Part shown: positions 51,511 to 59,354 of the stretch, in pieces
Layout: every line of letters begins with the position of its first letter
How positions within the stretch are numbered: position 1 is the first letter of the stretch
NCBI RefSeq assembly: GCF_001320245.1
Contig: NZ_BCBA01000042.1
Coordinates: 62,001 to 126,000 of the forward strand
Direction of reading: 5' to 3'
DNA: 64,000 nt
Source: Pseudomonas sp. NBRC 111124
GTDB taxonomy: Bacteria; Pseudomonadota; Gammaproteobacteria; Pseudomonadales; Pseudomonadaceae
Position numbers and translations under genes: made by a program
The notes under the pieces: model-generated
Seen by the model: only the letters and a program-made list of their open reading frames with translations
What the model was told of the DNA's origin: nothing
Databases searched by the model: none

Positions 51511-52521
51511 ATGTTGAGTTTTATTGCCCGGCGCCTGGGCCTGCTGATACCGACCTTCTTCGGTATCACCTTGCTGACCTTCGCGCTCATACGCCTGATC
51601 CCCGGCGACCCGGTGGAAGTGATGATGGGCGAGCGCAGGGTCGACCCTGAAATGCACGCCCAGGCCATGGAGCGCCTGGGCCTGAACAAGCCACTGCCAG
51701 TCCAGTACCTGGACTACGTCGGCAAGCTGGCCCAGGGCGATCTCGGTGAATCGCTGCGCACCCGCGAAAGTGTGTGGACCGAGTTCCTCACCCTGTTCCC
51801 CGCGACCCTGGAGCTGGCCCTCGCCGCCTTGCTGTTCGCCGGCGTGGTCGGCCTGCTGGCCGGGGTGATCGCCGCGCTCAAGCGCGGGTCGCTGTTCGAC
51901 CACGGGGTGATGGGGGTTTCCCTGGCCGGCTATTCCATGCCGATCTTCTGGTGGGGCCTGATCCTGATCATGTTCTTCTCGGTGAGCCTGGGCTGGACCC
52001 CGGTTTCCGGGCGTATCGACCTGCTCTATGACATCGAGCCGAAAACCGGCTTCATGCTCATCGACACCTTGCTCAGCGACGAGGAAGGCGCGTTCAAGGA
52101 CGCGGTGATGCACCTGATACTGCCGGCCATCGTGCTGGGCACCATCCCGCTGGCGGTGATCGCCCGCATGACCCGCTCGTCGATGCTCGAAGTGCTGCGC
52201 GAAGACTACATCCGCACTGCCCGTGCCAAAGGCCTGTCGCCGGCCCGCGTGGTCTTCGTGCATGGCCTGCGCAATGCGCTGATCCCGGTGCTGACCGTAT
52301 TCGGCCTGCAAGTCGGCACGCTGCTGGCCGGCGCCGTGCTGACCGAAACCATCTTCTCCTGGCCGGGCATCGGCAAATGGCTGATCGAAGCCATCGGTGC
52401 CCGTGACTACCCCGTGGTCCAGAACGGCATCCTGTTGATCGCCTGCCTGGTGATCCTGGTCAACTTCGTCGTGGATATCCTCTACGGCCTGGCCAACCCA
52501 CGCATCCGTCATCAGCGCTGA
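51511..52521 (+). CDS. dppB: Dipeptide ABC transporter permease DppB
   Basis: DppB forms one half of the membrane channel. The 336-residue protein has six hydrophobic helices and the BPD-transport inner-membrane domain. It shows FIARRLGLLIPTFFGITLLTFALIRLIPGDPV at the start, the coupling loop (EAA motif) EVLREDYIRTARAKGLSPARVVFVHGLRNALIPVLTV, and the C-terminal FSWPGIGKWLIEAIGARDYPVVQNG. It leads dppBCDF, with dppC 10 bp behind. Confidence 0.95.
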   Translation: MLSFIARRLGLLIPTFFGITLLTFALIRLIPGDPVEVMMGERRVDPEMHAQAMERLGLNKPLPVQYLDYVGKLAQGDLGESLRTRESVWTEFLTLFPATLELALAALLFAGVVGLLAGVIAALKRGSLFDHGVMGVSLAGYSMPIFWWGLILIMFFSVSLGWTPVSGRIDLLYDIEPKTGFMLIDTLLSDEEGAFKDAVMHLILPAIVLGTIPLAVIARMTRSSMLEVLREDYIRTARAKGLSPARVVFVHGLRNALIPVLTVFGLQVGTLLAGAVLTETIFSWPGIGKWLIEAIGARDYPVVQNGILLIACLVILVNFVVDILYGLANPRIRHQR

Positions 52522-52531
52522 GGCCTTCGCC

Positions 52532-53458
52532 ATGACTAGCCCGATTCCGAAATCCGTCACACCGGCCAGCCCGGTGGATCAGAGCCTGCTCTACCCATCC
52601 CCGTACAAAGAATTCTGGCACGCCTTCTCGCGCAACAAGGGCGCGGTAATGGGCCTGGCCTTCATGTGCCTAGTGGTGTTCTGCGCCTTGTTCGCGCCAT
52701 GGGTCGCACCCCATGACCCGAGCGAGCAGTACCGCGACTTCCTGCTGACCCCACCTGTGTGGCTCGACGGCGGCAGCTGGCAGTTCATCCTCGGTACCGA
52801 CGAACTCGGCCGTGACCTGCTGTCGCGCCTGATCCAGGGCGCGCGTCTGTCACTGCTGATCGGCCTGTCGTCGGTGATCATGTCGCTGATCCCTGGGATC
52901 CTGCTGGGCCTGCTGGCCGGCTTCTTCCCGCAGGTGCTCGGCCCGTCGATCATGCGCCTGATGGACGTGATGCTGGCCCTGCCCTCGCTGCTGCTGGCGG
53001 TGGCGATCGTTGCCATCCTCGGCCCTGGCCTGATCAACACGGTGATCGCCATCGCCATCGTCTCCCTGCCGTCCTACGTGCGCCTGACCCGCGCCGCAGT
53101 GATGGGCGAGCTGAACCGCGACTACGTCACTGCCGCACGCCTGGCCGGTGCCGGGCTGCCACGGCTGATGTTCGTCACCGTGCTGCCCAACTGCATGGCA
53201 CCGCTGATCGTACAGGCGACCTTGAGCTTTTCCTCGGCGATCCTCGACGCCGCCGCCCTGGGCTTCCTCGGCCTTGGCGTGCAGCCGCCAACCCCCGAGT
53301 GGGGCACCATGCTGGCCTCGGCCCGTGACTACATCGAGCGCGCCTGGTGGGTGGTGAGCCTGCCCGGCCTGACCATTCTGCTCAGTGTGCTGGCAATCAA
53401 CCTGATGGGCGACGGCCTGCGCGATGCGCTGGACCCGAAACTCAAGAACGCCGCCTGA
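52532..53458 (+). CDS. dppC: Dipeptide ABC transporter permease DppC
   Basis: DppC is the second channel subunit. The 308-residue protein has the OppC-type N-terminal segment (SRNKGAVMGLAFMCLVVFCALFAPWVAPHDP), the GTDELGRDLLSRLIQGARLSL phrase, and the EAA loop GELNRDYVTAARLAGAGLPRLMFVTVLPNC. Further helices are clear. It lies 10 bp after dppB and 10 bp before dppD, so the four genes are one operon. Confidence 0.95.
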   Translation: MTSPIPKSVTPASPVDQSLLYPSPYKEFWHAFSRNKGAVMGLAFMCLVVFCALFAPWVAPHDPSEQYRDFLLTPPVWLDGGSWQFILGTDELGRDLLSRLIQGARLSLLIGLSSVIMSLIPGILLGLLAGFFPQVLGPSIMRLMDVMLALPSLLLAVAIVAILGPGLINTVIAIAIVSLPSYVRLTRAAVMGELNRDYVTAARLAGAGLPRLMFVTVLPNCMAPLIVQATLSFSSAILDAAALGFLGLGVQPPTPEWGTMLASARDYIERAWWVVSLPGLTILLSVLAINLMGDGLRDALDPKLKNAA

Positions 53459-53468
53459 GGAGAACGCC

Positions 53469-54437
53469 ATGTCACTGTTGCAGATCAACAACCTGAACGT
53501 GCGCTTCGGCGACGCCAATGCCGTGCCCGTGGTCGATGGCCTGGACCTGGCGGTGGACGCCGGCGAGATCCTGGCCATCGTCGGCGAGTCCGGCTCGGGC
53601 AAGTCCGTCACCATGATGGCCCTGATGGGCCTGATCGACGCCCCCGGGCGCATCACCGCCGATTCGCTCACCTTCGACGGCACCGACATGCTCAAGCTCA
53701 GTGGCCGCCAGCGGCGCAAGGTGGTGGGCAAGGACATCGCCATGGTCTTCCAGGACCCGATGACCGCACTCAACCCCAGCTACACCGTCGGCTACCAGAT
53801 CGAGGAAGTGCTGCGCCAGCACCTGGGCTTGAAGGGCAAGGCCGCGCGCCAGCGTGCCCTGGAACTGTTGAAGAAAGTGGAAATCCCGGCTGCGGAAAGC
53901 CGCCTGGATGCCTACCCTCACCAGCTCTCCGGCGGCATGAGCCAACGCGTCGCCATCGCCATGGCGATTGCCGGCGAACCCAAGCTGCTGATCGCCGACG
54001 AACCGACCACCGCGCTGGACGTGACCATCCAGGCACAGATCATGGAGCTGCTGGTCAACCTGCAGAAGGAGCGCAACATGGCGCTCATCCTGATCACCCA
54101 CGACCTGGCCGTGGTTGCCGAAACCGCCAAACGGGTGTGCGTGATGTACGCAGGCCAGGCCGTTGAAGTCGGCCAGGTGCCAGAACTGTTCGACGTACCC
54201 GCCCACCCTTACAGCGAAGCGCTGCTGGCGGCGATCCCCGAGCACAGCATCGGCGCCGAGCGCCTGGCCACCCTGCCCGGTATCGTCCCCGGCCGCTACG
54301 ACCGCCCGGCCGGCTGCCTGCTGTCGCCGCGCTGCCCATACGTGCAGGACAACTGCCGGCACCAGCGCCCGCCCCTTGACCCGCAGGCACACAGCTTGGT
54401 GCGTTGCTTCTACCCGCTGAACCAGGAGGTGGCGTGA
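53469..54437 (+). CDS. dppD: Dipeptide ABC transporter ATP-binding protein DppD
   Basis: DppD is one of two ATPases. The 322-residue protein has Walker A GESGSGKSVT, the signature LSGGMSQRVAIAMAIAG, Walker B LLIADEPTTALD and the switch histidine LITHDLAVV. Its C-terminus has the Cys-rich oligopeptide/dipeptide tail (GCLLSPRCPYVQDNC), which binds a 4Fe-4S cluster in E. coli DppD. The ATG at 53469 follows AGGAGA. Its stop overlaps the dppF start by 1 bp. Confidence 0.95.
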   Translation: MSLLQINNLNVRFGDANAVPVVDGLDLAVDAGEILAIVGESGSGKSVTMMALMGLIDAPGRITADSLTFDGTDMLKLSGRQRRKVVGKDIAMVFQDPMTALNPSYTVGYQIEEVLRQHLGLKGKAARQRALELLKKVEIPAAESRLDAYPHQLSGGMSQRVAIAMAIAGEPKLLIADEPTTALDVTIQAQIMELLVNLQKERNMALILITHDLAVVAETAKRVCVMYAGQAVEVGQVPELFDVPAHPYSEALLAAIPEHSIGAERLATLPGIVPGRYDRPAGCLLSPRCPYVQDNCRHQRPPLDPQAHSLVRCFYPLNQEVA

Positions 54438-55405
54438 TGGCCGTCGTTCTCACTGCCCGGGATTTGACCCGGCATTACGAAGTCTCCCGCGGCCTGTTCA
54501 AGGGCCACGCCCTGGTGCGCGCGCTCAATGGCGTGTCGTTTGAACTGGAGGCCGGCAAGACGCTGGCCGTGGTCGGTGAGTCCGGCTGCGGCAAGTCGAC
54601 CCTGGCCCGTGCCCTGACCTTGATCGAAGAACCGTCCTCCGGCTCGCTGCAGATCGATGGCACCGAGGTGAAAGGCGCCAGCAAGTCCGCGCGCAAGCAA
54701 CTGCGTCGCGACGTGCAGATGGTGTTCCAAAGCCCCTATGCCTCGCTCAACCCACGGCAGAAGATCGGTGATCAGCTGGCCGAGCCGCTGCTGATCAACA
54801 CCTCGCTGAGCAAGGCCGAACGCCGCGAAAAAGTGCAGAAGATGATGGAGCAGGTCGGCCTGCGGCCTGAGCATTACCAGCGCTATCCGCACATGTTCTC
54901 CGGTGGCCAGCGCCAGCGCATCGCCCTGGCCCGGGCAATGATGCTGCAACCAAAGGTGCTGGTGGCCGATGAGCCGACTTCGGCGCTGGACGTGTCGATC
55001 CAGGCCCAGGTGCTGAACCTGTTCATGGACTTGCAGAAGGAGTTCAACACCGCCTATGTGTTCATCTCGCACAACCTCGCAGTGGTGCGGCATGTGGCTG
55101 ATCAGGTGCTGGTGATGTACCTGGGGCGGCCGGCGGAGATGGGGCCGAAGGAGGATATATACGAGAAGCCGCTGCATCCGTATACCCAGGCGCTGCTGTC
55201 GGCGACACCGGCGATTCACCCAGACCCGCTGAAGCCGAAAATTCGCATTGCGGGGGAACTGCCCAACCCGCTCAATCCGCCGGATGGGTGTGCGTTCCAC
55301 AAGCGTTGCCCGTATGCGACCGAGCGTTGTGCCAAGGAGGTGCCGGCATTGCGGCAGGTAAGTACTCGGCAGGTGGCCTGCCACTATGCCGAGCAGTTCC
55401 TCTAG
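54437..55405 (+). CDS. dppF: Dipeptide ABC transporter ATP-binding protein DppF
   Basis: DppF is the second ATPase and partners DppD. The 322-residue protein has Walker A GESGCGKST, the signature FSGGQRQRIALARAMM, Walker B VLVADEPTSALD, the switch histidine SHNLAVV, and the C-terminal Cys motif GCAFHKRCPYATERC. The ATG shares a base with the dppD stop (TGATG). It closes the peptide locus and is followed by a long perfect hairpin. Confidence 0.95.
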   Translation: MAVVLTARDLTRHYEVSRGLFKGHALVRALNGVSFELEAGKTLAVVGESGCGKSTLARALTLIEEPSSGSLQIDGTEVKGASKSARKQLRRDVQMVFQSPYASLNPRQKIGDQLAEPLLINTSLSKAERREKVQKMMEQVGLRPEHYQRYPHMFSGGQRQRIALARAMMLQPKVLVADEPTSALDVSIQAQVLNLFMDLQKEFNTAYVFISHNLAVVRHVADQVLVMYLGRPAEMGPKEDIYEKPLHPYTQALLSATPAIHPDPLKPKIRIAGELPNPLNPPDGCAFHKRCPYATERCAKEVPALRQVSTRQVACHYAEQFL

Positions 55406-55426
55406 CTAGGTGTGAGCGTGTCACGC

Positions 55427-55453
55427 GATAGGGGCCGCAAAGCGGCCCCTATC
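55427..55453. terminator. Perfect 12-bp hairpin between dppF and the small ORF
   Basis: GATAGGGGCCGC (55427-55438) and GCGGCCCCTATC (55442-55453) pair without mismatch across an AAA loop, between convergent genes. No T-tract follows on either strand, but the stem is very stable and probably stops or stabilises both transcripts. Confidence 0.65.
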
Positions 55454-55455
55454 GG

Positions 55456-55530
55456 TCAGTGCATGAACAGTGCAATCAGGATGATGACGGGAATCGGTAC
55501 GCCAATCATCCACAGCAGTATCGAGCGCAT
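55456..55530 (-). CDS. 24-residue membrane miniprotein
   Basis: A short minus-strand ORF starts at ATG 55530 behind AAGGAG (8 nt) and ends with TGA at 55456. The 24 residues begin MRSILLWMIG and end with ALFMH. Apart from R2 and H24 nearly all are hydrophobic, with a Pro-x-Pro kink in the middle, so it would span the inner membrane once. It starts 15 bp after the stop of the 299-residue membrane protein and so is probably co-transcribed. I do not recognise a named family. A role as a small partner of the upstream protein is inference. Confidence 0.6.
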   Translation of the reverse strand: MRSILLWMIGVPIPVIILIALFMH

Positions 55531-55545
55531 GGTAGTTCTCCTTGC

Positions 55546-56445
55546 TTAACGTTGAAGGGGGCGGTGGGCAACGTAGTCGCCCTCAAGCCACTGCACGCGG
55601 TCGCGCTGACGACCACCGTAAAGGGCAGCCAGGCTGGCGAAGAATGCGCCGCACAGCAGTGCGACAAAGGTCCACAGCGCAGTCCAGGCTGCAACTTTGG
55701 CAGCGGTATCCGCCGCTTGCTTGGCACTGGTTTTCAGCGCTTGTACCTGGGCCAGTACCTGATCGACCCGAGCTTCGGCTTCCGCCTGGCTCAGGCGAGT
55801 GCGTTGGGCAACGAGTTGCGCCAGGTAGGTACGGTCTTCGGCAGGTAATGCGCCATCCCCCGCAACGCCCTTGGCCAAGATGCGCGCTGCGATGCCATTG
55901 GCAGCATCATCGCTGACCGGCGCAGGCCCATCGCCACGGAACAGGCTATCGACGAAATAGCCCATCGAATCGTTGTCGCCACGCGCCGCAGCGGCGCCCC
56001 CTGCAGCAGCAGAAACAGTCGCTGCTTGTGAGGCAGCACTGGCCCCGGCCCCGACCAGGTTGCCGGCGGCGCCCAATACCAGCATTGCCGCTACCAGTGT
56101 GGCCACTGCCCAAGACAGGAAACCATGTGCCGTGTCGCGGAAGTACACCTCATCGCCATGCAGGTTGGCCCATTTGACGCGCAGGCGACCGGCTATATAA
56201 CCCCCCAGGCCCGAGGCAATGATCTGGGTGACGAGCAGCCAGATGATGGTCGAAACCCCCAGCGCCTTGGCACTTGCGCCCTCGTCAGCCCAGGGTGACG
56301 TGGCCGCAAAGCCCAGTCCGGCGCCCAGTACCACCAGGATGAGAGAGACCGACGCGGCGGCAGCCGCGCCAGCAAAGATCGCCGCCCAGGAAACACCTGA
56401 GCGGCTTTGGATGTCGACAGCGGGATAATCGGCAGGGGTGATCAT
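55546..56445 (-). CDS. Conserved inner-membrane protein of unknown function
   Basis: The 299-residue protein has four clear hydrophobic helices: residues about 18-48, 60-86, 108-133 and 252-280. Between the third and last lies a long soluble segment (about 135-250) that is Ala-, Asp- and Glu-rich and probably helical, with LSQAEAEARVDQVLAQVQALK. I recognise no catalytic motif. The pattern fits the group of hypothetical membrane proteins found next to tiny ORFs in pseudomonads. The stop is 15 bp before the 24-residue ORF. It is divergent from the AraC-type gene (211-bp gap). Confidence 0.7.
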   Translation of the reverse strand: MITPADYPAVDIQSRSGVSWAAIFAGAAAAASVSLILVVLGAGLGFAATSPWADEGASAKALGVSTIIWLLVTQIIASGLGGYIAGRLRVKWANLHGDEVYFRDTAHGFLSWAVATLVAAMLVLGAAGNLVGAGASAASQAATVSAAAGGAAAARGDNDSMGYFVDSLFRGDGPAPVSDDAANGIAARILAKGVAGDGALPAEDRTYLAQLVAQRTRLSQAEAEARVDQVLAQVQALKTSAKQAADTAAKVAAWTALWTFVALLCGAFFASLAALYGGRQRDRVQWLEGDYVAHRPLQR

Positions 56446-56656
56446 GATGTGTGCGCCTTATAGGTGAGCGTGAATTCCGTTCGCGCAGTAACCATTGCAG
56501 CGGCTGTGCCAGTTGTGACAAAAAATGACTCCTTTTAAAATCAATCACTTAATAAAATCGGCTGTCTTGGGACCGTGCAAAATGCGCGAACGCCCTCAAC
56601 GGGTCAGGTGTTCTGCATTCTTGTAACGGTCGCTATCGGCGAGGCATGATTCGCGC

Positions 56657-57457
56657 ATGACGCTGCCCGATGACACCGCCCAGACCCCGCTCACCGCCGA
56701 CACCGTGCTGCGCTATCACCTGTGCTGGAAGCACCGTGACCTCGACGGCGTGATCGCGCTCTACCACCCCGACATCCAGTACCACGACTTCTTCCAGAAC
56801 CGCGTGCTCGGCTACGAGGAACTGCGCGACTACGTACGCGCCTGCCTGCCCCATGAAGCTGGCGAGGACATCGTCCACAGCGACCGCATCCGCGTCGACG
56901 GCTGCACGGCGTTCATCCAGTACCAGGTGACAGTACAAGGGGGCGCTGGACTGGTGGCGTTCCAGTCCAGCGAAGCGATCACCGTCAAGGATGGGCTGAT
57001 CTGGCGGGTCAATGAGTACGCTACCCTGGTGCGCCAGAACGGCAACGGCCTGGCCACTAGTGGCCCACGCCCGGCCACCAGCCGCCTGGGCCTGTCACCG
57101 CGGCAGCTGTCGACCATGGCCCAAGACCTGGAGCACTACTTCCAGCGCCAGCGCCCCTACCTCGATCCGGAATTGGACCTGCAGCAAGTTGCCGACGCTA
57201 GCGGTTACAGCCGCAATCAGATCTCCTACCTGCTCAACCAGGTGCTCGGGCAAAGCTTTTACCGCTACGTCAACCAGGCGCGCCTGCAGCACCTGATGGC
57301 CAGCCTCGACGACGACAGCGTCGAGGCGCCAATCGACGACCTTGCGTTCAACGCCGGCTTCAACTCGCTGTCGGCCTTCTATAAGTGCTTCCGCGAACAC
57401 ACCGGCCTCACACCCAAGGCCTACCTCAAGCAAATTTCCCTGCGTGCACGCACGTAA
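56657..57457 (+). CDS. NTF2/SnoaL-like domain fused to an AraC-type DNA-binding domain
   Basis: The 266-residue regulator begins with an NTF2-like/SnoaL domain (residues about 10-125: LCWKHRDLDGVIALYHPDIQYHDFF and GLVAFQSSEAITVKDGLIWRVNEY). It ends with an AraC/XylS double HTH (about 160-262: LQQVADASGYSRNQISYLLNQVLGQSFYRYVNQARL and DDLAFNAGFNSLSAFYKCFREHTGLTPKAYLK). Using an NTF2-like fold as the sensor in place of the usual cupin is uncommon. It precedes an amine oxidase, a cupin and a polyamine-type binding protein on the same strand, suggesting control of amine use. Confidence 0.85.
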   Translation: MTLPDDTAQTPLTADTVLRYHLCWKHRDLDGVIALYHPDIQYHDFFQNRVLGYEELRDYVRACLPHEAGEDIVHSDRIRVDGCTAFIQYQVTVQGGAGLVAFQSSEAITVKDGLIWRVNEYATLVRQNGNGLATSGPRPATSRLGLSPRQLSTMAQDLEHYFQRQRPYLDPELDLQQVADASGYSRNQISYLLNQVLGQSFYRYVNQARLQHLMASLDDDSVEAPIDDLAFNAGFNSLSAFYKCFREHTGLTPKAYLKQISLRART

Positions 57458-57521
57458 GACAGGCACTGACCGACACCACTAGCATCGCCCACAGACCTTG
57501 ACGGATGTGGAGCAAAACCCG

Positions 57522-58928
57522 ATGCAACCCCTGCGCACGCTCAGCCTGTGGATGGACCAGCTTGACGAGCCATTGTGCGCGCGCCCAGCCCTGCGCCAGG
57601 ACCTGGAAGTCGACGTGTGCATCATCGGCGCCGGCTACACCGGTCTCTGGACCGCCTACTACCTCAAGCGCCAGGCGCCGCAACTGAACATCGCGGTGAT
57701 CGAGGCCAACATCGCCGGCTTCGGCGCTTCGGGGCGCAATGGCGGTTGGCTGATGGGCAACCTGCTCGGCGAAGACCGCCTGCTGGCCACCCTGTCGCCG
57801 CAGCAACGCCGCGCCAGCATCGACCTGCTGCACGGCATTCCCGATGAAGTGCACAGCGTGCTGCAGCGCGAGGGCATCGACTGCGACTACCGCAAAGGCG
57901 GCGTGCTGTATTGCGCCGCACGTTACCCGGAGCAGGAACGCAGCCTGCGCGCCTACCTCGACGACCTGTACCGCCAGGGCATGACCGAGGATGACTACCG
58001 CTGGCTGCGCCCCGAGCAGCTGGACGCGCAACTGCGAGTCAGCAATGCCTATGGCGCAATCTACAGCCCGCACACCGCGACCATCCAGCCGGCCAAGCTG
58101 GCCCGTGGCCTGGCCCGGGCGGTGGAGGCGCTAGGCGTGCCGATCTACGAGAACACCCCGGCCATCGACTGGCAGCCTGGCGAGGTGCGCTCGCCCCTGG
58201 CGCGCATCCGCTGCCAGTGGATGGTACCCGCCGTCGAAGGGTATGCCGCCAGCCTGCCGCCGCTGGGCAAGCACCAGTTGCCGGTGCAGAGCCTGCTGGT
58301 AGCCACCGAGCCACTGCCGGAATCGACCTGGGAGCAGATCGGCCTGAGCCAGGGCCAGGCCTTCAGCGAAAGCAGCCGCCAGGTCACCTATGGCCAACGC
58401 ACCGCCGACAACCGCCTGGTATTCGGCGCCCGCGGCGGCTACCGCTTCGGTGGCCGGCTGCGCGAGAACTTCAACCTGCAGGATCACGAAATCGAACTGC
58501 GTCGCTACCTGTTCGGCGAACTGTTCCCGCAGCTCAAGCACGCACGCATCACCCACTCCTGGGGCGGCAACCTGGGCATGGCGCGGCGCTTCCGCCCGCA
58601 CATGCTCTGCGACCGCCAGCGCGGCATCGCCTTGGCCGGCGGCTATGGCGGCGAAGGTGTCGGCGCCACCAACCTCGGTGGACGCACGCTGGCGGCACTG
58701 ATCCTCAACCAGCACAACCCGCTGACCGCGCAACCCTGGGTGCTCGACAACCGCCCGGTTGCGAGCCTGGCCAGCTGGCCGCCCGAGCCCTGCCGCTGGC
58801 TCGGCTACAACGCGATCATCCAGAGCTTCGTCCACGAGGACCGGACCCTCGCCAACCCCGCCAGCGCGCCTTGGAGGCGGCGCCTGGCCAGCTCCCTTGC
58901 GGACTTCATGGAAGGCTTCATGCACTGA
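57522..58928 (+). CDS. FAD-dependent amine oxidoreductase (PuuB/DAO family)
   Basis: The 468-residue flavoprotein starts at ATG 57522 behind TGGAG. It has the Rossmann FAD motif GAGYTGLWTAYYL near residue 37, the GASGRNGGW segment, and the C-terminal DAO block (HSWGGNLGMARRF, LAGGYGGEGVGATNLGGRTLA). It resembles gamma-glutamylputrescine oxidase (PuuB) and related amine oxidases, which form an aldehyde, ammonia and peroxide. The likely substrate is an amine or polyamine derivative, consistent with the binding protein two genes on. An in-frame TTG lies eight codons upstream. Confidence 0.88.
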   Translation: MQPLRTLSLWMDQLDEPLCARPALRQDLEVDVCIIGAGYTGLWTAYYLKRQAPQLNIAVIEANIAGFGASGRNGGWLMGNLLGEDRLLATLSPQQRRASIDLLHGIPDEVHSVLQREGIDCDYRKGGVLYCAARYPEQERSLRAYLDDLYRQGMTEDDYRWLRPEQLDAQLRVSNAYGAIYSPHTATIQPAKLARGLARAVEALGVPIYENTPAIDWQPGEVRSPLARIRCQWMVPAVEGYAASLPPLGKHQLPVQSLLVATEPLPESTWEQIGLSQGQAFSESSRQVTYGQRTADNRLVFGARGGYRFGGRLRENFNLQDHEIELRRYLFGELFPQLKHARITHSWGGNLGMARRFRPHMLCDRQRGIALAGGYGGEGVGATNLGGRTLAALILNQHNPLTAQPWVLDNRPVASLASWPPEPCRWLGYNAIIQSFVHEDRTLANPASAPWRRRLASSLADFMEGFMH

Positions 58929-58960
58929 CTTCCCTTTCCCCGACACAGGATCCACCGGTC

Positions 58961-59302
58961 ATGAGCATCACCCAGTTCAAACACACAGACAGCGCCGTGC
59001 TCGACAGCTCCAACCCGGTCGCGGTGCCGCTTGGCGAACCCGTGGCAGTGGCTTCGGTCACCTGCGTGGAACGCAGCGACGGCGTCGAAACCGGCATCTG
59101 GGAGTGCACCCCCGGGCGCTGGCGGCGGCAGATCGTGCAACAGGAGTTCTGCCATTTCATCAAGGGCCGCTGCACCTTCACGCCAGACGGTGGCGAGACC
59201 CTGCTCATAGAAGCCGGAGACGCACTGATGCTACCGGCCAACAGCACCGGCATCTGGGATATCCAGGAGACCGTGCGCAAGACCTACGTTCTGATTTTCT
59301 GA
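58961..59302 (+). CDS. Small cupin-domain protein (DUF861 type)
   Basis: The 113-residue protein is a single cupin barrel, with metal-site-like GIWECTPGRWRRQIVQQEFCHFIKGRCTFTPDGGETLLIEAGDALMLP. DUF861 cupins are often in gene neighbourhoods of amine or ureide oxidation, where they may detoxify intermediates or bind ligands. It lies 32 bp after the oxidoreductase and 52 bp before the binding protein, so one transcript is likely. Function is not established. Confidence 0.82.
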   Translation: MSITQFKHTDSAVLDSSNPVAVPLGEPVAVASVTCVERSDGVETGIWECTPGRWRRQIVQQEFCHFIKGRCTFTPDGGETLLIEAGDALMLPANSTGIWDIQETVRKTYVLIF

Positions 59303-59325
59303 TCCGCTGATCGCCTGCCTTCGAT

Positions 59326-59333
59326 AACAACAG
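59326..59333 (+). promoter_or_regulatory. Near-match CA motif before the polyamine-type binding protein
   Basis: AACAACAG (7 of 8 to AANAANAA) lies 21 nt before the ATG at 59355, upstream of the AAGG site. It may be a weak Hfq/Crc target. Inference only. Confidence 0.28.
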
Positions 59334-59354
59334 ACAAAGCAAGGTAAACCCGAC

